This document shows, piece after piece, positions 33,672 through 42,256 of a stretch of DNA of 64,000 nt; positions within the stretch are counted from its first letter, which is position 1; each line of letters starts with the position of its first letter. The position numbers were made by a program, and so were the translations under genes. The notes beneath the pieces were generated by a model. The model was given only the letters and a program-made list of their open reading frames with translations, had not been told where the DNA came from and did not search any database. The DNA is taken from NCBI GenBank assembly GCA_950022655.1, contig OX465587.1, forward strand, positions 30,073,716 through 30,137,715, written 5' to 3'. Source of the stretch: Alentia gelatinosa (lineage: Eukaryota > Annelida > Polychaeta > Phyllodocida > Polynoidae).

Positions 33672-34925
33672 CTGTAAGAAAATGGTGATTCGGTTAGCGT
33701 TATAGAACAAGTCACCCAGAGACACGAAACCTCTAAGAAAATAGTGATCCGGTTAGCGTTATAGAACAAGTCACCCAGAGACACGAAACCTGTAAAGAAA
33801 ACAATGATCCTGCGAGCATTATAGAACAATCTTCCAGACACAAAACCTGCAAAGAAAACAGTGATCCGGTTAGCGGTATAAAACAAGTCACCCAGAGACA
33901 TGAAACCTGCAGAGAAAACAGTGATCTGGTTAGCGTTATAAAACAAGTCACCTAGAGACGCAAAACCTGCAGAGAAAACAGTGATCTGAAACCTGTAGAG
34001 AAAATGGTGATCTGGTTAGCGTTGTAGAACAGCGGCCTGTTGAATAATCTAGGATCATACATGAAGACCCTTTGCTTTATGCCAAGGAGATCAAGGGATG
34101 ATGTGGGACAAGTTTATTCACCACTTATAGGTAACCTTATGGACGGCTACGACTGTTTTAGCGAAAGACCTTACAATCCATTAAACGACAACCCTTGTAC
34201 TAGGCACAGAAACGGGTCTTCATGTATGATCCTATGTTATTCAATAGGCCTTAGGTCACCCAGATATACAAGACCTGCAAATAAAACAGTGATCCTGTTG
34301 GCATTATTAAACAAGTCACCCAGAGACATGAAACTTGTAAGAAAACAGTAATCCAGTTGGCTTTATAAAACAAGTCACCCAAAACATGAAACCTGTGAAT
34401 AAAACGGTGATCCGGTTAGCGGTATAAAACGACTCCCCAGAGACACAAAACCTGCAAAGAAAACAGTGATCTGGTTAGCGTCATAAAAACATCACTGAGA
34501 GACACAAAACCTGCAAGAAAATGGTGATCCGGTTAGCATTATAGAACAAGTCACCCAGAAGCATGAAACCTGCAAAGAAAACAGTGATCCGGTTAGCGTC
34601 ATAAAAACATCACCGAGAGACACAAAACCTGTAAGAAAATGGTGATCCGGTTAGCATTATAGAACAAGTCACCCAGAGGCACGAAACCTGCAAAGAAAAT
34701 GGTGATCTGGCTAGCGTCATAAAAACATCACCGAGAGACACAAAACCTGTAAAAAAAATGGTGATCCGGTTAGCATTATAGAACAAGTCACCCAGAAGCA
34801 TGAAACCTGCAAAGAAAACGGTGATCTGGCTAGCGTCATAAAAACATCACCGAGAGACACAAAACCTGAAAAAAAATGGTGATCCGGTTAGCATTATAGA
34901 ACAAGTCACCCAGGGACACAAAACA
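33672..34925. repeat. ~60-bp minisatellite derived from the splice acceptor of the adjacent exon
   Basis: About 18 units read GTGATC(C/T)GGTTAGCGTTAT, then AGAACAAGTCACCCAGAGAC, then ACGAAACCTG(T/C)AA(A)GAAAA. On the minus strand each unit is a pyrimidine tract, then CAG, then the first ~40 nt of the Vps62 last exon. The true exon is the terminal, best-preserved unit. The array is broken at 34,028-34,258 by a MITE. Most units keep both the TTTCTT(T/A)(G/A)CAG acceptor and the reading frame. Units are 57-61 bp and more decayed near the middle. Confidence 0.92.
34028..34258. mobile_element. MITE with GGCCTGTTGAATAA termini inside the minisatellite
   Basis: GGCCTGTTGAATAATCTAGG followed by ATCATACATGAAGACCC is mirrored at the right by GGGTCTTCATGTATGATCCT and ending TTATTCAATAGGCC. 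The arms are ~37 bp with four or so mismatches, and the element is ~223 bp. It postdates expansion of the minisatellite because repeat units lie on both sides. Confidence 0.85.
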
Positions 34926-34996
34926 AACCCACAAACCCATAACTCCTGGATTTTTTGTTTATGAATTGGTAATTACTTTTAATATTGTAGATGAGA

Positions 34997-35090
34997 CATG
35001 AAACCTGCAAAGAAAATAGGATTTATTACCCATCGTATACAAAAACCCCATTGAAAATGATTGGAGACTCAGTGAACCACGACCCATTAT
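34997..35090. mobile_element. Left part of the MITE that received the Ngaro insertion
   Basis: From ATTTATTACCCATCGTATAC to CGACCCATTAT. The rest of the same MITE continues at 39,950, beyond the Ngaro element. The uninterrupted relative at about 59,220 reads straight through this point. The terminus TTTATTACCC places it in the wider TTAT(C/T)...CC group. Confidence 0.85.
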
Positions 35091-35263
35091 GTGTGACTTA
35101 CTACCAGAGGGGGTAAGGCTGTATATTCGTGTATGAACAAACCGCTAGGTGGAACCACTATCATACTACTTCACACACCTGTACAGGTAGAGGATCACTT
35201 CAGACCTCACCTCCCAACTCAGATGACGCCACCTCATGTATCCGTCGTCGTATTTTTAATTTT
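35091..35263 (+). repeat. Ngaro split direct repeat A1
   Basis: 173 bp that recur at 39,679-39,851 (A2). The only difference I see is near the left end (GTGTGACTTAC here, GTGTTACTTAC in A2). The Gag ATG at 35,133 lies inside it, so A2 holds a duplicate of the Gag N-terminus. It should also contain the promoter, but no TATA box is evident. Confidence 0.92.
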
Positions 35264-36578
35264 TCTGGGCGCCCTTGTATCGGATATGCCCCCGAGGCTT
35301 CGTTACTGTGTCACATGTGCTTCTACACATTTGAAACCGACCGGGAAGAAGTGTACTCGCATGGAAAAGACTAATACGGATTATCAATTGGATAGTAGCT
35401 CTCAGAGCACAATGGCGGGCGCCGGCGGGAAGGAGGAGGAACTTCAGAAGGACGGCCTATGGGCAGACGAAAATGAAGGTACTGACATAGACACTACAGT
35501 CCTAAAGACACAAGTTCGAACCGAGTTTCGAAACGTATCTGGCCACCTACATGGTATCGAAACTTCCCTAAACTCACTTTTAAATCAGATGGGAAAATTG
35601 AGTTTGGGTACGGGCGCTAGACCAAAAAGCAAGCCGCGTGGGGAGGAAACTACTGAAGCATGGAAGCGAGTAACCACCCGTGACCGCGACCGTGACCGTG
35701 ACCGGAGTCTTGACCGGGACCAAGTACGTGGATCTACAGACTACAAATCAGCTGATCGTGTTCACCGTCACCGAGACCAAGATCCTGAGGAACCCGAGCA
35801 CAGACTTCGTTCATCTAGACTTCTCAAGGAAGTTGATCGTATTGGGAAATCCGGACCTGCTCCAGAGGTTTCTGCCTACGCGACCGATTCCACCAGCAGC
35901 TCCAGTAGTTCATGTGAATCCTCGACGACCAGTGATACCAGCGACTCAGACGATTCTGATACATCCAGGAGAAAAAAGAAACGCAAGCATCGTAACAAAG
36001 TCCAGACTACCAAGCCTTCTTCAAAACGACTCTCTCGCAAAAAAGAGAAAAAACGCCTGCGTAAGTTTGCCCTTAAACGCTTCATTGACAAAACAGACAG
36101 ATCCAAGACCATGTCCTTCTAAATGCTGATTTTTTCCTCCTTATCGTTGTGTTCTGAACTTTATGAAGAAGGAAGTGACATTACATCGTACTTAAAACAT
36201 GTACGTTATCTGGCTGAAAAAGCTGAGAACCGTACTTACACAACTAATGCCCTTTGCAAGTATGACGAAGCATGTCGTAAAAAAATGGCACTAGATAGTG
36301 ACTCGTTTATCGGTGTCGACCCAGAACTGTCTACTCGTTTTCTTGGTGTAGACGGGACTCGAGGAGTAGAAAAACAAAAAGTGAAAAATGTGAGTAAATC
36401 GGGAACAAAGACCACTAGAGGTAAAGTCGACAGGAACAAAACTCGTTTTTGTATAACGTTCCAAGACAATAACTGTACCCAAACCAATTGTAGGTTCGAT
36501 CACAGATGCATTGTGTGTGAAGGCGATCATGCCCGATCAGATTGCGAGGTAATTCGCAAACTTAAAATTGCCAAATAG
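35133..36578 (+). CDS. Ngaro Gag-like ORF1, one in-frame TAA inside
   Basis: The frame opens at ATG 35,133 and runs 329 codons to a TAA at 36,120-36,122. It continues in the same frame for 151 codons to a TAG at 36,576-36,578. The first part has a charged Arg-Asp tract (RDRDRDRDRSLDRD, residues ~186-199) and a Ser-rich acidic tract near residues 255-285, followed by a basic KKKRKHR run that suits nucleic-acid binding. After the TAA comes a zinc-knuckle-like region, CITFQDNNCTQTNCRFDH and then CIVCEGDH, typical of the C-terminal end of DIRS/Ngaro Gag. Read together the two parts are the usual size of this Gag. The TAA is either a single damaging mutation or a programmed read-through, and the copy is otherwise well preserved. 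Confidence 0.8.
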
Positions 36579-38663
36579 GATAAGGCTCCGGATATTGTAC
36601 CGAATTCTCATACTAACGGTAATTGTGAGGTTATGTACATATCCGGTGATGAATGTTCTACCAGTGAATACATACATACTGTTGAAACTCCCGATGTAAG
36701 TCATAATTGCGATAATCATATCGATATTGGCGAGGGAGATATCTCTTATGACGAAATTCCATTTGTAGTAGATGAACCCGAGGTAATTGAAACAAAATTG
36801 GAATTCCCTGTCTCAGATATTCATAATCATACAAAATGTATCGTTTCACGTGGTCCTACGGGAATAATGATAGATATTATCATTCCGATCAATGATGGTT
36901 ATACCTTTGAAAGCGATTTGGTTTATTTTGTAAATCGCTGCACCGATTCCAATTGTGGTAAATCAATTTTAGGTGAAAACTATTGTTTTTGTATTTGCAT
37001 AGATCATGGTTCACACATTCCGGTTTCCTTCGATTGTAGGTCTAATTGTACTTGTAGTTTTACCTTAAACGGTAGTCCTGTTCAACTGAAACCCTGTTCA
37101 TGGGCTTCTTCTGTTTTTCTTATGGACAATTATTTGTCCCAGGACATGTATTGCCTTACAGGTATTTGTCGAGGTTTCGCCATAGTTGATGAAGGATTTA
37201 CGAATTGTTATGATTGTGCAAACTATAATTCAATACGTGCAGAACCTTATTGTCTACAAATGAGTAGTAATGTGAAAGACGAATTGGAAGCGGGCAAAAT
37301 CTCTAAGACTGAAGAATTACCTCAATGCATTCACTCCATGGGAGCTGTCCGAAAAAATGATGGGGGCCTACGCCCCATTACGGATTGCCGCAGGCCAGTA
37401 GGCACTAGTATTAATTCCCATATGGGAAATACTGCCCAAAAATTCCACTTTAAGAGTATCGATAATGCCACCGAAATTATCTCCCCAAACGGCTATGGAG
37501 CCGTTACAGATATCAAATCAGCGTATCGATCAGTTCACATTGCCCCCGCTCATAGAAAACTACAAGGATTTCGTTGGGCTCTCCCAAATGAGGAAGAGTC
37601 TGTATTTCTAGACCACCGCCTTTGTTTCGGCGGCCGGTCTAGCCCATATATTTTCAACTGTTTATCAGATTTTGTAACCAGAGTTTTGTTATTTTTCTCT
37701 ATCTCCTCCTGTATCAATTACTTAGATGACTTTTTCATCTGTGCAGGAGATATGAGCACTTGTGAGACCTATCAGTCTAAACTTGTTTCTATCCTTGAAT
37801 ATTTGGGATTCGTAGTAAATAAGGACAAAACGACTAAACCAAGTCAAAAGGTCAGGTTCCTGGGCATTTTTATTGACTTTTGTAAGTTTGAGTTATCTTT
37901 ACCTGATGAAAAAATCAAATCTGCTAAGGATCTAATTGTAGAATTAAGTTCTAAAAATTGGATTCCTTATAAGAAATTCGAGAGTCTAGTTGGATACTTG
38001 GCACATTGTGCGATAATAGTGCATGGAGGCCGTACTTTCATGCGCCGATTGTATCAGGCACTAAAAGAACATCATGGAAAACGCCGTATTAACGTTACTG
38101 ACTCCATCAGGGCCGACCTTAAATGTTGGGAATGCTTCATCTCAATCTTTAATGGTCGATCTTTAATACCTGACTCTGTAAAAGATCATTGTTCATGTTA
38201 TACCGACTCTTCATTGTCTGGATTCGGGGCCCACACTGAATCTGATTTTCTCTTTGGTGTTTGGAACAATCCGTGTGTATCTTGTGGTCACTCTGATATA
38301 TCTCCGATATTTGACAGTTATGATCAAAACATAAACTTATTGGAGTTATGGCCAGTGGTCAGGGCAATCACTAGGTGGTGTAATACATTCAAGAACAAAG
38401 TTCTTCATTTGTACATAGACAATACTCAAGTCATAAGTATGATTCGCACTGGTAGGAGCTCGAACTTAGCAGCTATGACTTGGATCCGCGAATTATTTTG
38501 GATTGTCTCCCTCAACAATATTCGTTTACGGCCTCATTACATAAGGTCTGAAGACAACGTTCTGGCCGATTCACTTTCACGCATGTCCGATTATCGTTTT
38601 CATGATGTATTGACTCGACTGATTGACTCCGATATTATCTGCTGTCCTTTCAGGAAACATTGA
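36579..38663 (+). CDS. Ngaro reverse transcriptase-RNase H (ORF2)
   Basis: The frame is open immediately after the Gag TAG, and the first ATG is at 36,633, giving 676 residues. The first ~190 residues are Cys-rich and of unknown role. The RT domain follows, with LRPITDCR, then AVTDIKSAYRSV (motif A aspartate), then LCFGGRSSPYIFN (motif B) and NYLDDF (catalytic aspartates, residue ~363). RNase H comes last, with YTDSSLSGFG, NLLELWP, LYIDNTQ and ADSLSRM, so all the acidic catalytic residues are visible. RT with RNase H and no methyltransferase fits Ngaro. The protein copies genomic RNA into DNA. ORF1 and ORF2 share one frame separated by a single TAG followed by G, which suggests stop-codon read-through. 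Independent initiation at 36,633 is the alternative. Confidence 0.92.
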   Translation, partial: DKAPDIVPNSHTNGNCEVMYISGDECSTSEYIHTVETPDVSHNCDNHIDIGEGDISYDEIPFVVDEPEVIETKLEFPVSDIHNHTKCIVSRGPTGIMIDIIIPINDGYTFESDLVYFVNRCTDSNCGKSILGENYCFCICIDHGSHIPVSFDCRSNCTCSFTLNGSPVQLKPCSWASSVFLMDNYLSQDMYCLTGICRGFAIVDEGFTNCYDCANYNSIRAEPYCLQMSSNVKDELEAGKISKTEELPQCIHSMGAVRKNDGGLRPITDCRRPVGTSINSHMGNTAQKFHFKSIDNATEIISPNGYGAVTDIKSAYRSVHIAPAHRKLQGFRWALPNEEESVFLDHRLCFGGRSSPYIFNCLSDFVTRVLLFFSISSCINYLDDFFICAGDMSTCETYQSKLVSILEYLGFVVNKDKTTKPSQKVRFLGIFIDFCKFELSLPDEKIKSAKDLIVELSSKNWIPYKKFESLVGYLAHCAIIVHGGRTFMRRLYQALKEHHGKRRINVTDSIRADLKCWECFISIFNGRSLIPDSVKDHCSCYTDSSLSGFGAHTESDFLFGVWNNPCVSCGHSDISPIFDSYDQNINLLELWPVVRAITRWCNTFKNKVLHLYIDNTQVISMIRTGRSSNLAAMTWIRELFWIVSLNNIRLRPHYIRSEDNVLADSLSRMSDYRFHDVLTRLIDSDIICCPFRKH

Positions 38664-39603
38664 CGATATCAAAGCAGATTGTCTAGAGTACCAAGTACAA
38701 GGCTGGTCTTCCAATACATGGATGACTCGAAAATCCCAATGGAAGAGATTCATTGACTTTTGTGTATCTTATGAGTTTGATCCACTCCCAGCTAGTGTGG
38801 ACACTATTTGTTTGTATTTATCATACTTAGCTAATTCTCTAAAATATGTCTCGATTATCAATTATCTCAGCTCAGTCTGGGCTCTTCACAATTATTTTGA
38901 TGTTCCACATGTGGAAAAAAATTGTTTCAAAATCAAAATGACCCTAATGGGTATTAAAAGAGTAATCGGTAATCATCAAAACCCAGCAACCCCTTTTTAT
39001 CCTCATCAATTTTTGGAGATTTTCAAACTGCTCGATATGAGCTATGATGAGGATCTAATTTTTTGGGGTGCAGTTACATTGTCTTTTCGTGCATTGCTTC
39101 GGAAATCACATGTTACTTATTCTTCACACATGTTATTAAGAAATTCTGTGGAGTTTACCCCTTATGGGTTATTATTATGTATAGATTCCTCCAAAACTAT
39201 ACAATTCAAGGACAGAACTTTTAAGTTACCTATTAATCGTTCAAATACTCCCTTATGTCCAGTGTATTGGTTATCTTTGATTGTAACTAGGTTTTCTCTT
39301 AAACCATCTGATCCATTGTTCCCTGATCCTGGTTCAAAAGTTATTAAGCCTTATAACTATAATGTATTTTATAAAAAATTGAAATATATGTCTTCTTTAT
39401 CTGGTCTAAATGGCCGTTATTCTCCACACAGTCTCAGGAGAGGTGGAGCTACCTTCTTGGTAACAATAGGCATCCCTATTCACGAAGTGAAGCGTATAGG
39501 AGACTGGAAGTCATGGGCGGTACTTCTATATCTTTCTGAATCAACTGATTCAAAGATTCTTAAGGATCTCAGGATTTCTCGAAAATTGAGTAATTTTGTT
39601 TAA
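38623..39603 (+). CDS. Ngaro tyrosine recombinase (ORF3)
   Basis: This frame is +1 relative to ORF2 and overlaps its end by 41 nt. It has no ATG upstream of 38,722, so the opening at 38,623 (TTG) is not a proven start. The N-terminal SAM-like DNA-binding region (NTWMTRKSQWKRF) is followed by the catalytic domain. The first Arg is in RALLRKSH (~159), then HSLRR (H-x-x-R, ~268-271), GDWKSW in the fifth conserved position, and the nucleophile Tyr in LLYLSES (~302). All essential residues are present. The enzyme joins the circular cDNA to a short homologous target. CTGCTGTCCTTTCAG at 38,639-38,653 is a good 3' splice-site match just inside the ORF, so it may be made from a spliced RNA or by +1 frameshifting. 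Confidence 0.92.
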   Translation: MTPILSAVLSGNIDDIKADCLEYQVQGWSSNTWMTRKSQWKRFIDFCVSYEFDPLPASVDTICLYLSYLANSLKYVSIINYLSSVWALHNYFDVPHVEKNCFKIKMTLMGIKRVIGNHQNPATPFYPHQFLEIFKLLDMSYDEDLIFWGAVTLSFRALLRKSHVTYSSHMLLRNSVEFTPYGLLLCIDSSKTIQFKDRTFKLPINRSNTPLCPVYWLSLIVTRFSLKPSDPLFPDPGSKVIKPYNYNVFYKKLKYMSSLSGLNGRYSPHSLRRGGATFLVTIGIPIHEVKRIGDWKSWAVLLYLSESTDSKILKDLRISRKLSNFV

Positions 39604-39611
39604 CTGGGCTT

Positions 39612-39678
39612 GGGCTCGTTTTCGAGTTTCCTGGCTCCTCCAACTACTCCTTTCTCAGGTTGCTTCCATCAACAATAT
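39612..39678 (+). repeat. Ngaro split direct repeat B1
   Basis: 67 bp from GGGCTCGTTTTCGAGTTTCC to CAACAATAT, repeated at 39,883-39,949 (B2). I see no difference between the two. It is joined directly to A2, forming the B-A junction expected of a circularised intermediate. Confidence 0.93.
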
Positions 39679-39851
39679 GTGTTACTTACTACCAGAGGGG
39701 GTAAGGCTGTATATTCGTGTATGAACAAACCGCTAGGTGGAACCACTATCATACTACTTCACACACCTGTACAGGTAGAGGATCACTTCAGACCTCACCT
39801 CCCAACTCAGATGACGCCACCTCATGTATCCGTCGTCGTATTTTTAATTTT
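39679..39851 (+). repeat. Ngaro split direct repeat A2
   Basis: Copy of A1. An ORF here (39,610-40,014) is only the duplicated Gag start read into downstream sequence. It is followed by a spacer with ATGTAATAAAACATT (about 39,866-39,880), which contains AATAAA and is the probable polyadenylation signal of the element. Confidence 0.92.
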
Positions 39852-39882
39852 AAAATTTTCTTGTTATGTAATAAAACATTCC

Positions 39883-39949
39883 GGGCTCGTTTTCGAGTTT
39901 CCTGGCTCCTCCAACTACTCCTTTCTCAGGTTGCTTCCATCAACAATAT
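39883..39949 (+). repeat. Ngaro split direct repeat B2
   Basis: Copy of B1, ending CAACAATAT. The next bases, ATAAAACCTG, are host MITE sequence that matches the uninterrupted relative at about 59,220, so this marks the right boundary to within the shared TAT. Confidence 0.92.
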
Positions 39950-40260
39950 ATAAAACCTGTCAGATACCACAACTGTGTTACAAGGTTTCAAATCTGTGGT
40001 ATACGGCCTCATAGCCATGGTATACGGGAAAATAGTCCCGTTGTACTTTACAACAAAGAGAGAGTCCCCATTGTTATACCCTTTAACATAGCAATCAATC
40101 GGTTTGATTTATTTGAAAAGATGGATGATGAAAACAATAAACGATGGTTCTACAGACAGGTGGCTCTGTAAACCACTCGAGGTTGAGCTAGCGCTCGTGA
40201 ATTACTACACGTCAACCTCTCTTGCTTTACAGCCGTCTGTCCACAAAACAATTTCATTTT
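39950..40260. mobile_element. Right part of the Ngaro target MITE with hairpin module
   Basis: Continues the MITE from 35,090: ATAAAACCTGTCAGATACCA, then GTGGTATACGGCC, to about 40,130 (AAAAGATGGATGATG). A hairpin module follows, with CAGACAGGTGGCTCTGTAAA and CTTTACAGCCGTCTGTCC as arms and CTCGAGGTTGAGC toward the loop. The same order, inverted, is found at 58,905-59,290. Confidence 0.75.
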
Positions 40261-40275
40261 TCTTATCAACCAAAA

Positions 40276-40410
40276 TATTAATAAATGTGTATGGGTAGGT
40301 AGTCCGTATTTTGGTGTACGGACCACTGGTCCGTACAGTATTTTTACGTCATATACCGAAACGGTGTGTATTTACAGTATATACGGCATGGGTATATAGT
40401 AAATGATAAT
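40276..40410. repeat. Inverted copy of the 14,405-14,530 repeat
   Basis: GTGTATGGGTAGGTAGTCCG to GGCATGGGTATATAGTAAAT. Nearly collinear with 14,405-14,530 in reverse complement, including GTACGGACCACTGGTCC. It ends ten bases or so from the Vps62 exon's splice donor. Confidence 0.8.
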
Positions 40411-40420
40411 AACGGCTCAC

Positions 40421-40653
40421 CAGTAGGGCAGTTCACTCTCCAAGCAGAGCCGTCCATCTCCACGGTGCTGCCCCTGTCGTCCCAGATGAACTGGAAGCCC
40501 TCTGGTTTGGCGAATGGAGAGGTGGTGGCGTCTTTAGGGCGGTAGCGGCGAATGGGCACGTCAGTCTGCTCGTTGTAGTTCAGCTGACACCGCTGTCCGA
40601 AGATCCGCCATTCTGCACTCGGCAGGACCGGGTTGAACGACTTGAACGGTGCA
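40421..40653 (-). CDS. Vps62-domain protein, internal exon
   Basis: On the minus strand the acceptor CCACCTGTGTAG precedes TGCACCGTTCAAG and the donor is CCTACTG then GTGAGCC. The exon is 233 nt, enters with one base of a split codon and leaves with one base (G), which joins GT of the last exon in phase. It encodes about 77 residues, including FGQRCQLNY, then EGFQFIWDDRGSTVEMDGSAW, then NCPTG. FxxIW-D-GS...SxW followed by G[F/Y]VSLGD is the repeated signature of Vps62 (PF06101), so this exon and 33,388-33,671 belong together. The phase does not match a direct join to the signal-peptide exon at 46,853, so a further exon should exist in between. A 42-bp duplicate of this exon's acceptor lies at 42,215-42,256. 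Confidence 0.82.
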
Positions 40654-40924
40654 CTACACAGGTGGAAATACTTTTTTTATATTTTTTTTTTATTCAGTAA
40701 ACATTCATAACGACACATAATTCGCCAACAGAGCGGCGGTCTTCCATTATAGGCCGGGGACAATACAGGACAGAACATACAACAGAAAATAAACAATGAA
40801 AGAAAACCAAGTAAATTTACAATACCGATCAGAAGAAATAGTTCATGATCCTAGTTTTAAGTCATCTCCATTTTGCTCAGATCTAATGATCTATATTATA
40901 TGATAATCACTTGTATCACAGCAG

Positions 40925-41941
40925 TTATACAATTTCTGTCAACCATTGCTTTCCCCTATACAGTGGGGAGTGGAGGTATTTCTGCGTATGTGCTCGCTTT
41001 GTTTTCAAATTTATTTTATTACTGTTCCTCAGGTCTCTTATTTCTTCTTCAAATACATGTTCCCCATTGTGTACCCACCACCAAATCATTTGTAACAGTT
41101 GCAGTGATCTACGAGTATGTAAATATCTCATTTTACATCTTTCCAGTGATTGCTCAATACCAATTTCATCATTTCTTCTAATTTTGCATACAATCCGTAG
41201 TGACTTATTCACTAGAACCAGTAGTTTATCTCTATTTTGTTGTGAAGTACATAAATAAACTATACTTGAATACTCAATTATTGGTACCGACATATGTTTC
41301 ACTAATCGTAGGCAGTTATCCTCATTCAATAAATATCTTATTTTTCTTAACTTGTACATTCTATTATGAAATTCAGAGGTAATCTTACTGATTTGTTTTG
41401 AAAAATTTAACCTTGTGTCAAAAATAATACCTAGATATTTATAATTTTCAACTGCATCAATTTTTTCATTAACAAATGTCAAAGGTTTATTTCTATCTAG
41501 ATTTCGTACATTTCTGAACCACATTATTTTAGTTTTTTTGAAGTTTATTTGTATCTTATTAGTTTTAGTCCATGATTGAATATACTCTATATCAGGTCGT
41601 ATTCTGTATAAAATATCTTCCTGTGTTTTTCCCACTCCGGTTAGAACAAGATCGTCTGCGTAGATTATACCAGACATGTAAGTCAGTCGTTTAAGGATAT
41701 CATTAATGAATATAACAAATAATAATGGCCCCAAGACCGAACCTTGGGGCACTCCTACTACCACTTCCGATTTACTAGAGACTTTATTCCTTATTTTAGT
41801 TGCCTGATTTCTATTATTAAGATAACTATTTACTACATTTACTAAATTGTTGCTGATACCATACTTCTTTAATTTATTAATGAGTAATTTGTGGTTGAGG
41901 TTTAATCTTGGCCACCGTATGCCACGACTGGAGTTTGGCAT
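40925..41941 (-). pseudogene. LINE reverse transcriptase, C-terminal ~330 residues, largely open
   Basis: A continuous frame that ends in TAA. It contains RT motif B (GVPQGSVLGPLL), motif C (IIYADDLVL), then NYKYLGIIFDTRLNFS and the C-terminal region. The endonuclease and the first RT motifs are missing, because a MITE interrupts the copy at 41,906 and the copy is 5'-truncated. The uninterrupted frame indicates a young insertion. It resembles Jockey/CR1-type RTs but differs clearly from the LINE family at 7,671 and 26,612. Confidence 0.88.
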
Positions 41942-42190
41942 AGTGATTTCATGAGGCGAAGCAGAGTGAAGTCTGGAGCCAAAACTTCAGGAGTGGAATG
42001 CGGTGGCCAAGATTTAAACGAATCAGGTTTTGATTTTATCTTACCCTGTCCCCTTGATTTTGGAATATTACGTGTTAACAATACTGTATGCCACTAGTGG
42101 CATATATAACTCTGTATGCCAGTCAGCGTGGCATACAGAACCCCAATATTAAGCCTATGGGATTTTATATTAGGGGTAGAATAATTGGTA
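41906..42190. mobile_element. Compound MITE within the LINE insertion
   Basis: The TIR module lies between GATTTTATCTTACCCTGTCC (about 42,033) and TATTAGGGGTAGAATAATTG (about 42,168-42,187). The hairpin module has outer arms TTTAATCTTGGCCACCG and CGGTGGCCAAGATTTAAAC, with GGAGTTTTGGC-type inner arms. Its plan and orientation match the copy at 42,919-43,325. Confidence 0.8.
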
Positions 42191-42214
42191 CACACTTATT
42201 AGTTCTATAGGTGC

Positions 42215-42256
42215 GGGTTGAATGAATTGAACGGTGCACTACACAGGTGGAAATAG
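42215..42256 (-). repeat. Duplicate of the Vps62 exon acceptor
   Basis: CGGGTTGAATGAATTGAACG and the following GTGCACTACACAGGTGGAAA. On the minus strand this is an acceptor (CCACCTGTGTAG) plus exon start, the same as at 40,629-40,671. Splicing here would read into the LINE instead of the exon. Confidence 0.8.

Larger units (their letters stand above)
35091..39949 (+). mobile_element. Ngaro-like tyrosine-recombinase retrotransposon, near-complete
   Basis: A 4,859-bp element with the split direct-repeat plan of Ngaro-type YR retrotransposons. A1 is 35,091-35,263; the coding region follows; then B1 39,612-39,678, joined directly to A2 39,679-39,851, a short spacer, and B2 39,883-39,949. It encodes Gag, RT-RNase H and a tyrosine recombinase. 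No DNA adenine methyltransferase domain is present, which argues against DIRS and PAT. No SGNH hydrolase ORF is present. It lies antisense in an intron of the Vps62 gene. The triplet TAT precedes A1, ends B1 and ends B2, consistent with recombination between a circular B-A junction and a short target. The A1/A2 and B1/B2 copies are nearly identical, so the insertion is recent. Confidence 0.93.
40672..42214 (-). mobile_element. LINE insertion flanked by a 42-bp direct repeat
   Basis: On the minus strand the insert ends in TTACTGAATAAAAAAAAAAT and then AAAAAAAG. CGGGTTGAACGACTTGAACG and its continuation (40,629-40,671) is repeated with three mismatches at 42,215-42,256. The repeat contains the splice acceptor and first ~23 nt of the Vps62 exon. 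A 42-bp duplication is long for a LINE but possible. The insert also holds a MITE at 41,906-42,190, which splits the RT. Confidence 0.75.

Noticed and set aside
35680..36129. Overlapping ORF in another frame of Gag
   Set aside because: A shadow of the Arg-Asp-rich Gag codons. No domain and no conserved role is known in this position.
35091..39949. DIRS or PAT classification
   Set aside because: Terminal repeats are split direct, not inverted as in DIRS, and no methyltransferase domain follows the RNase H.
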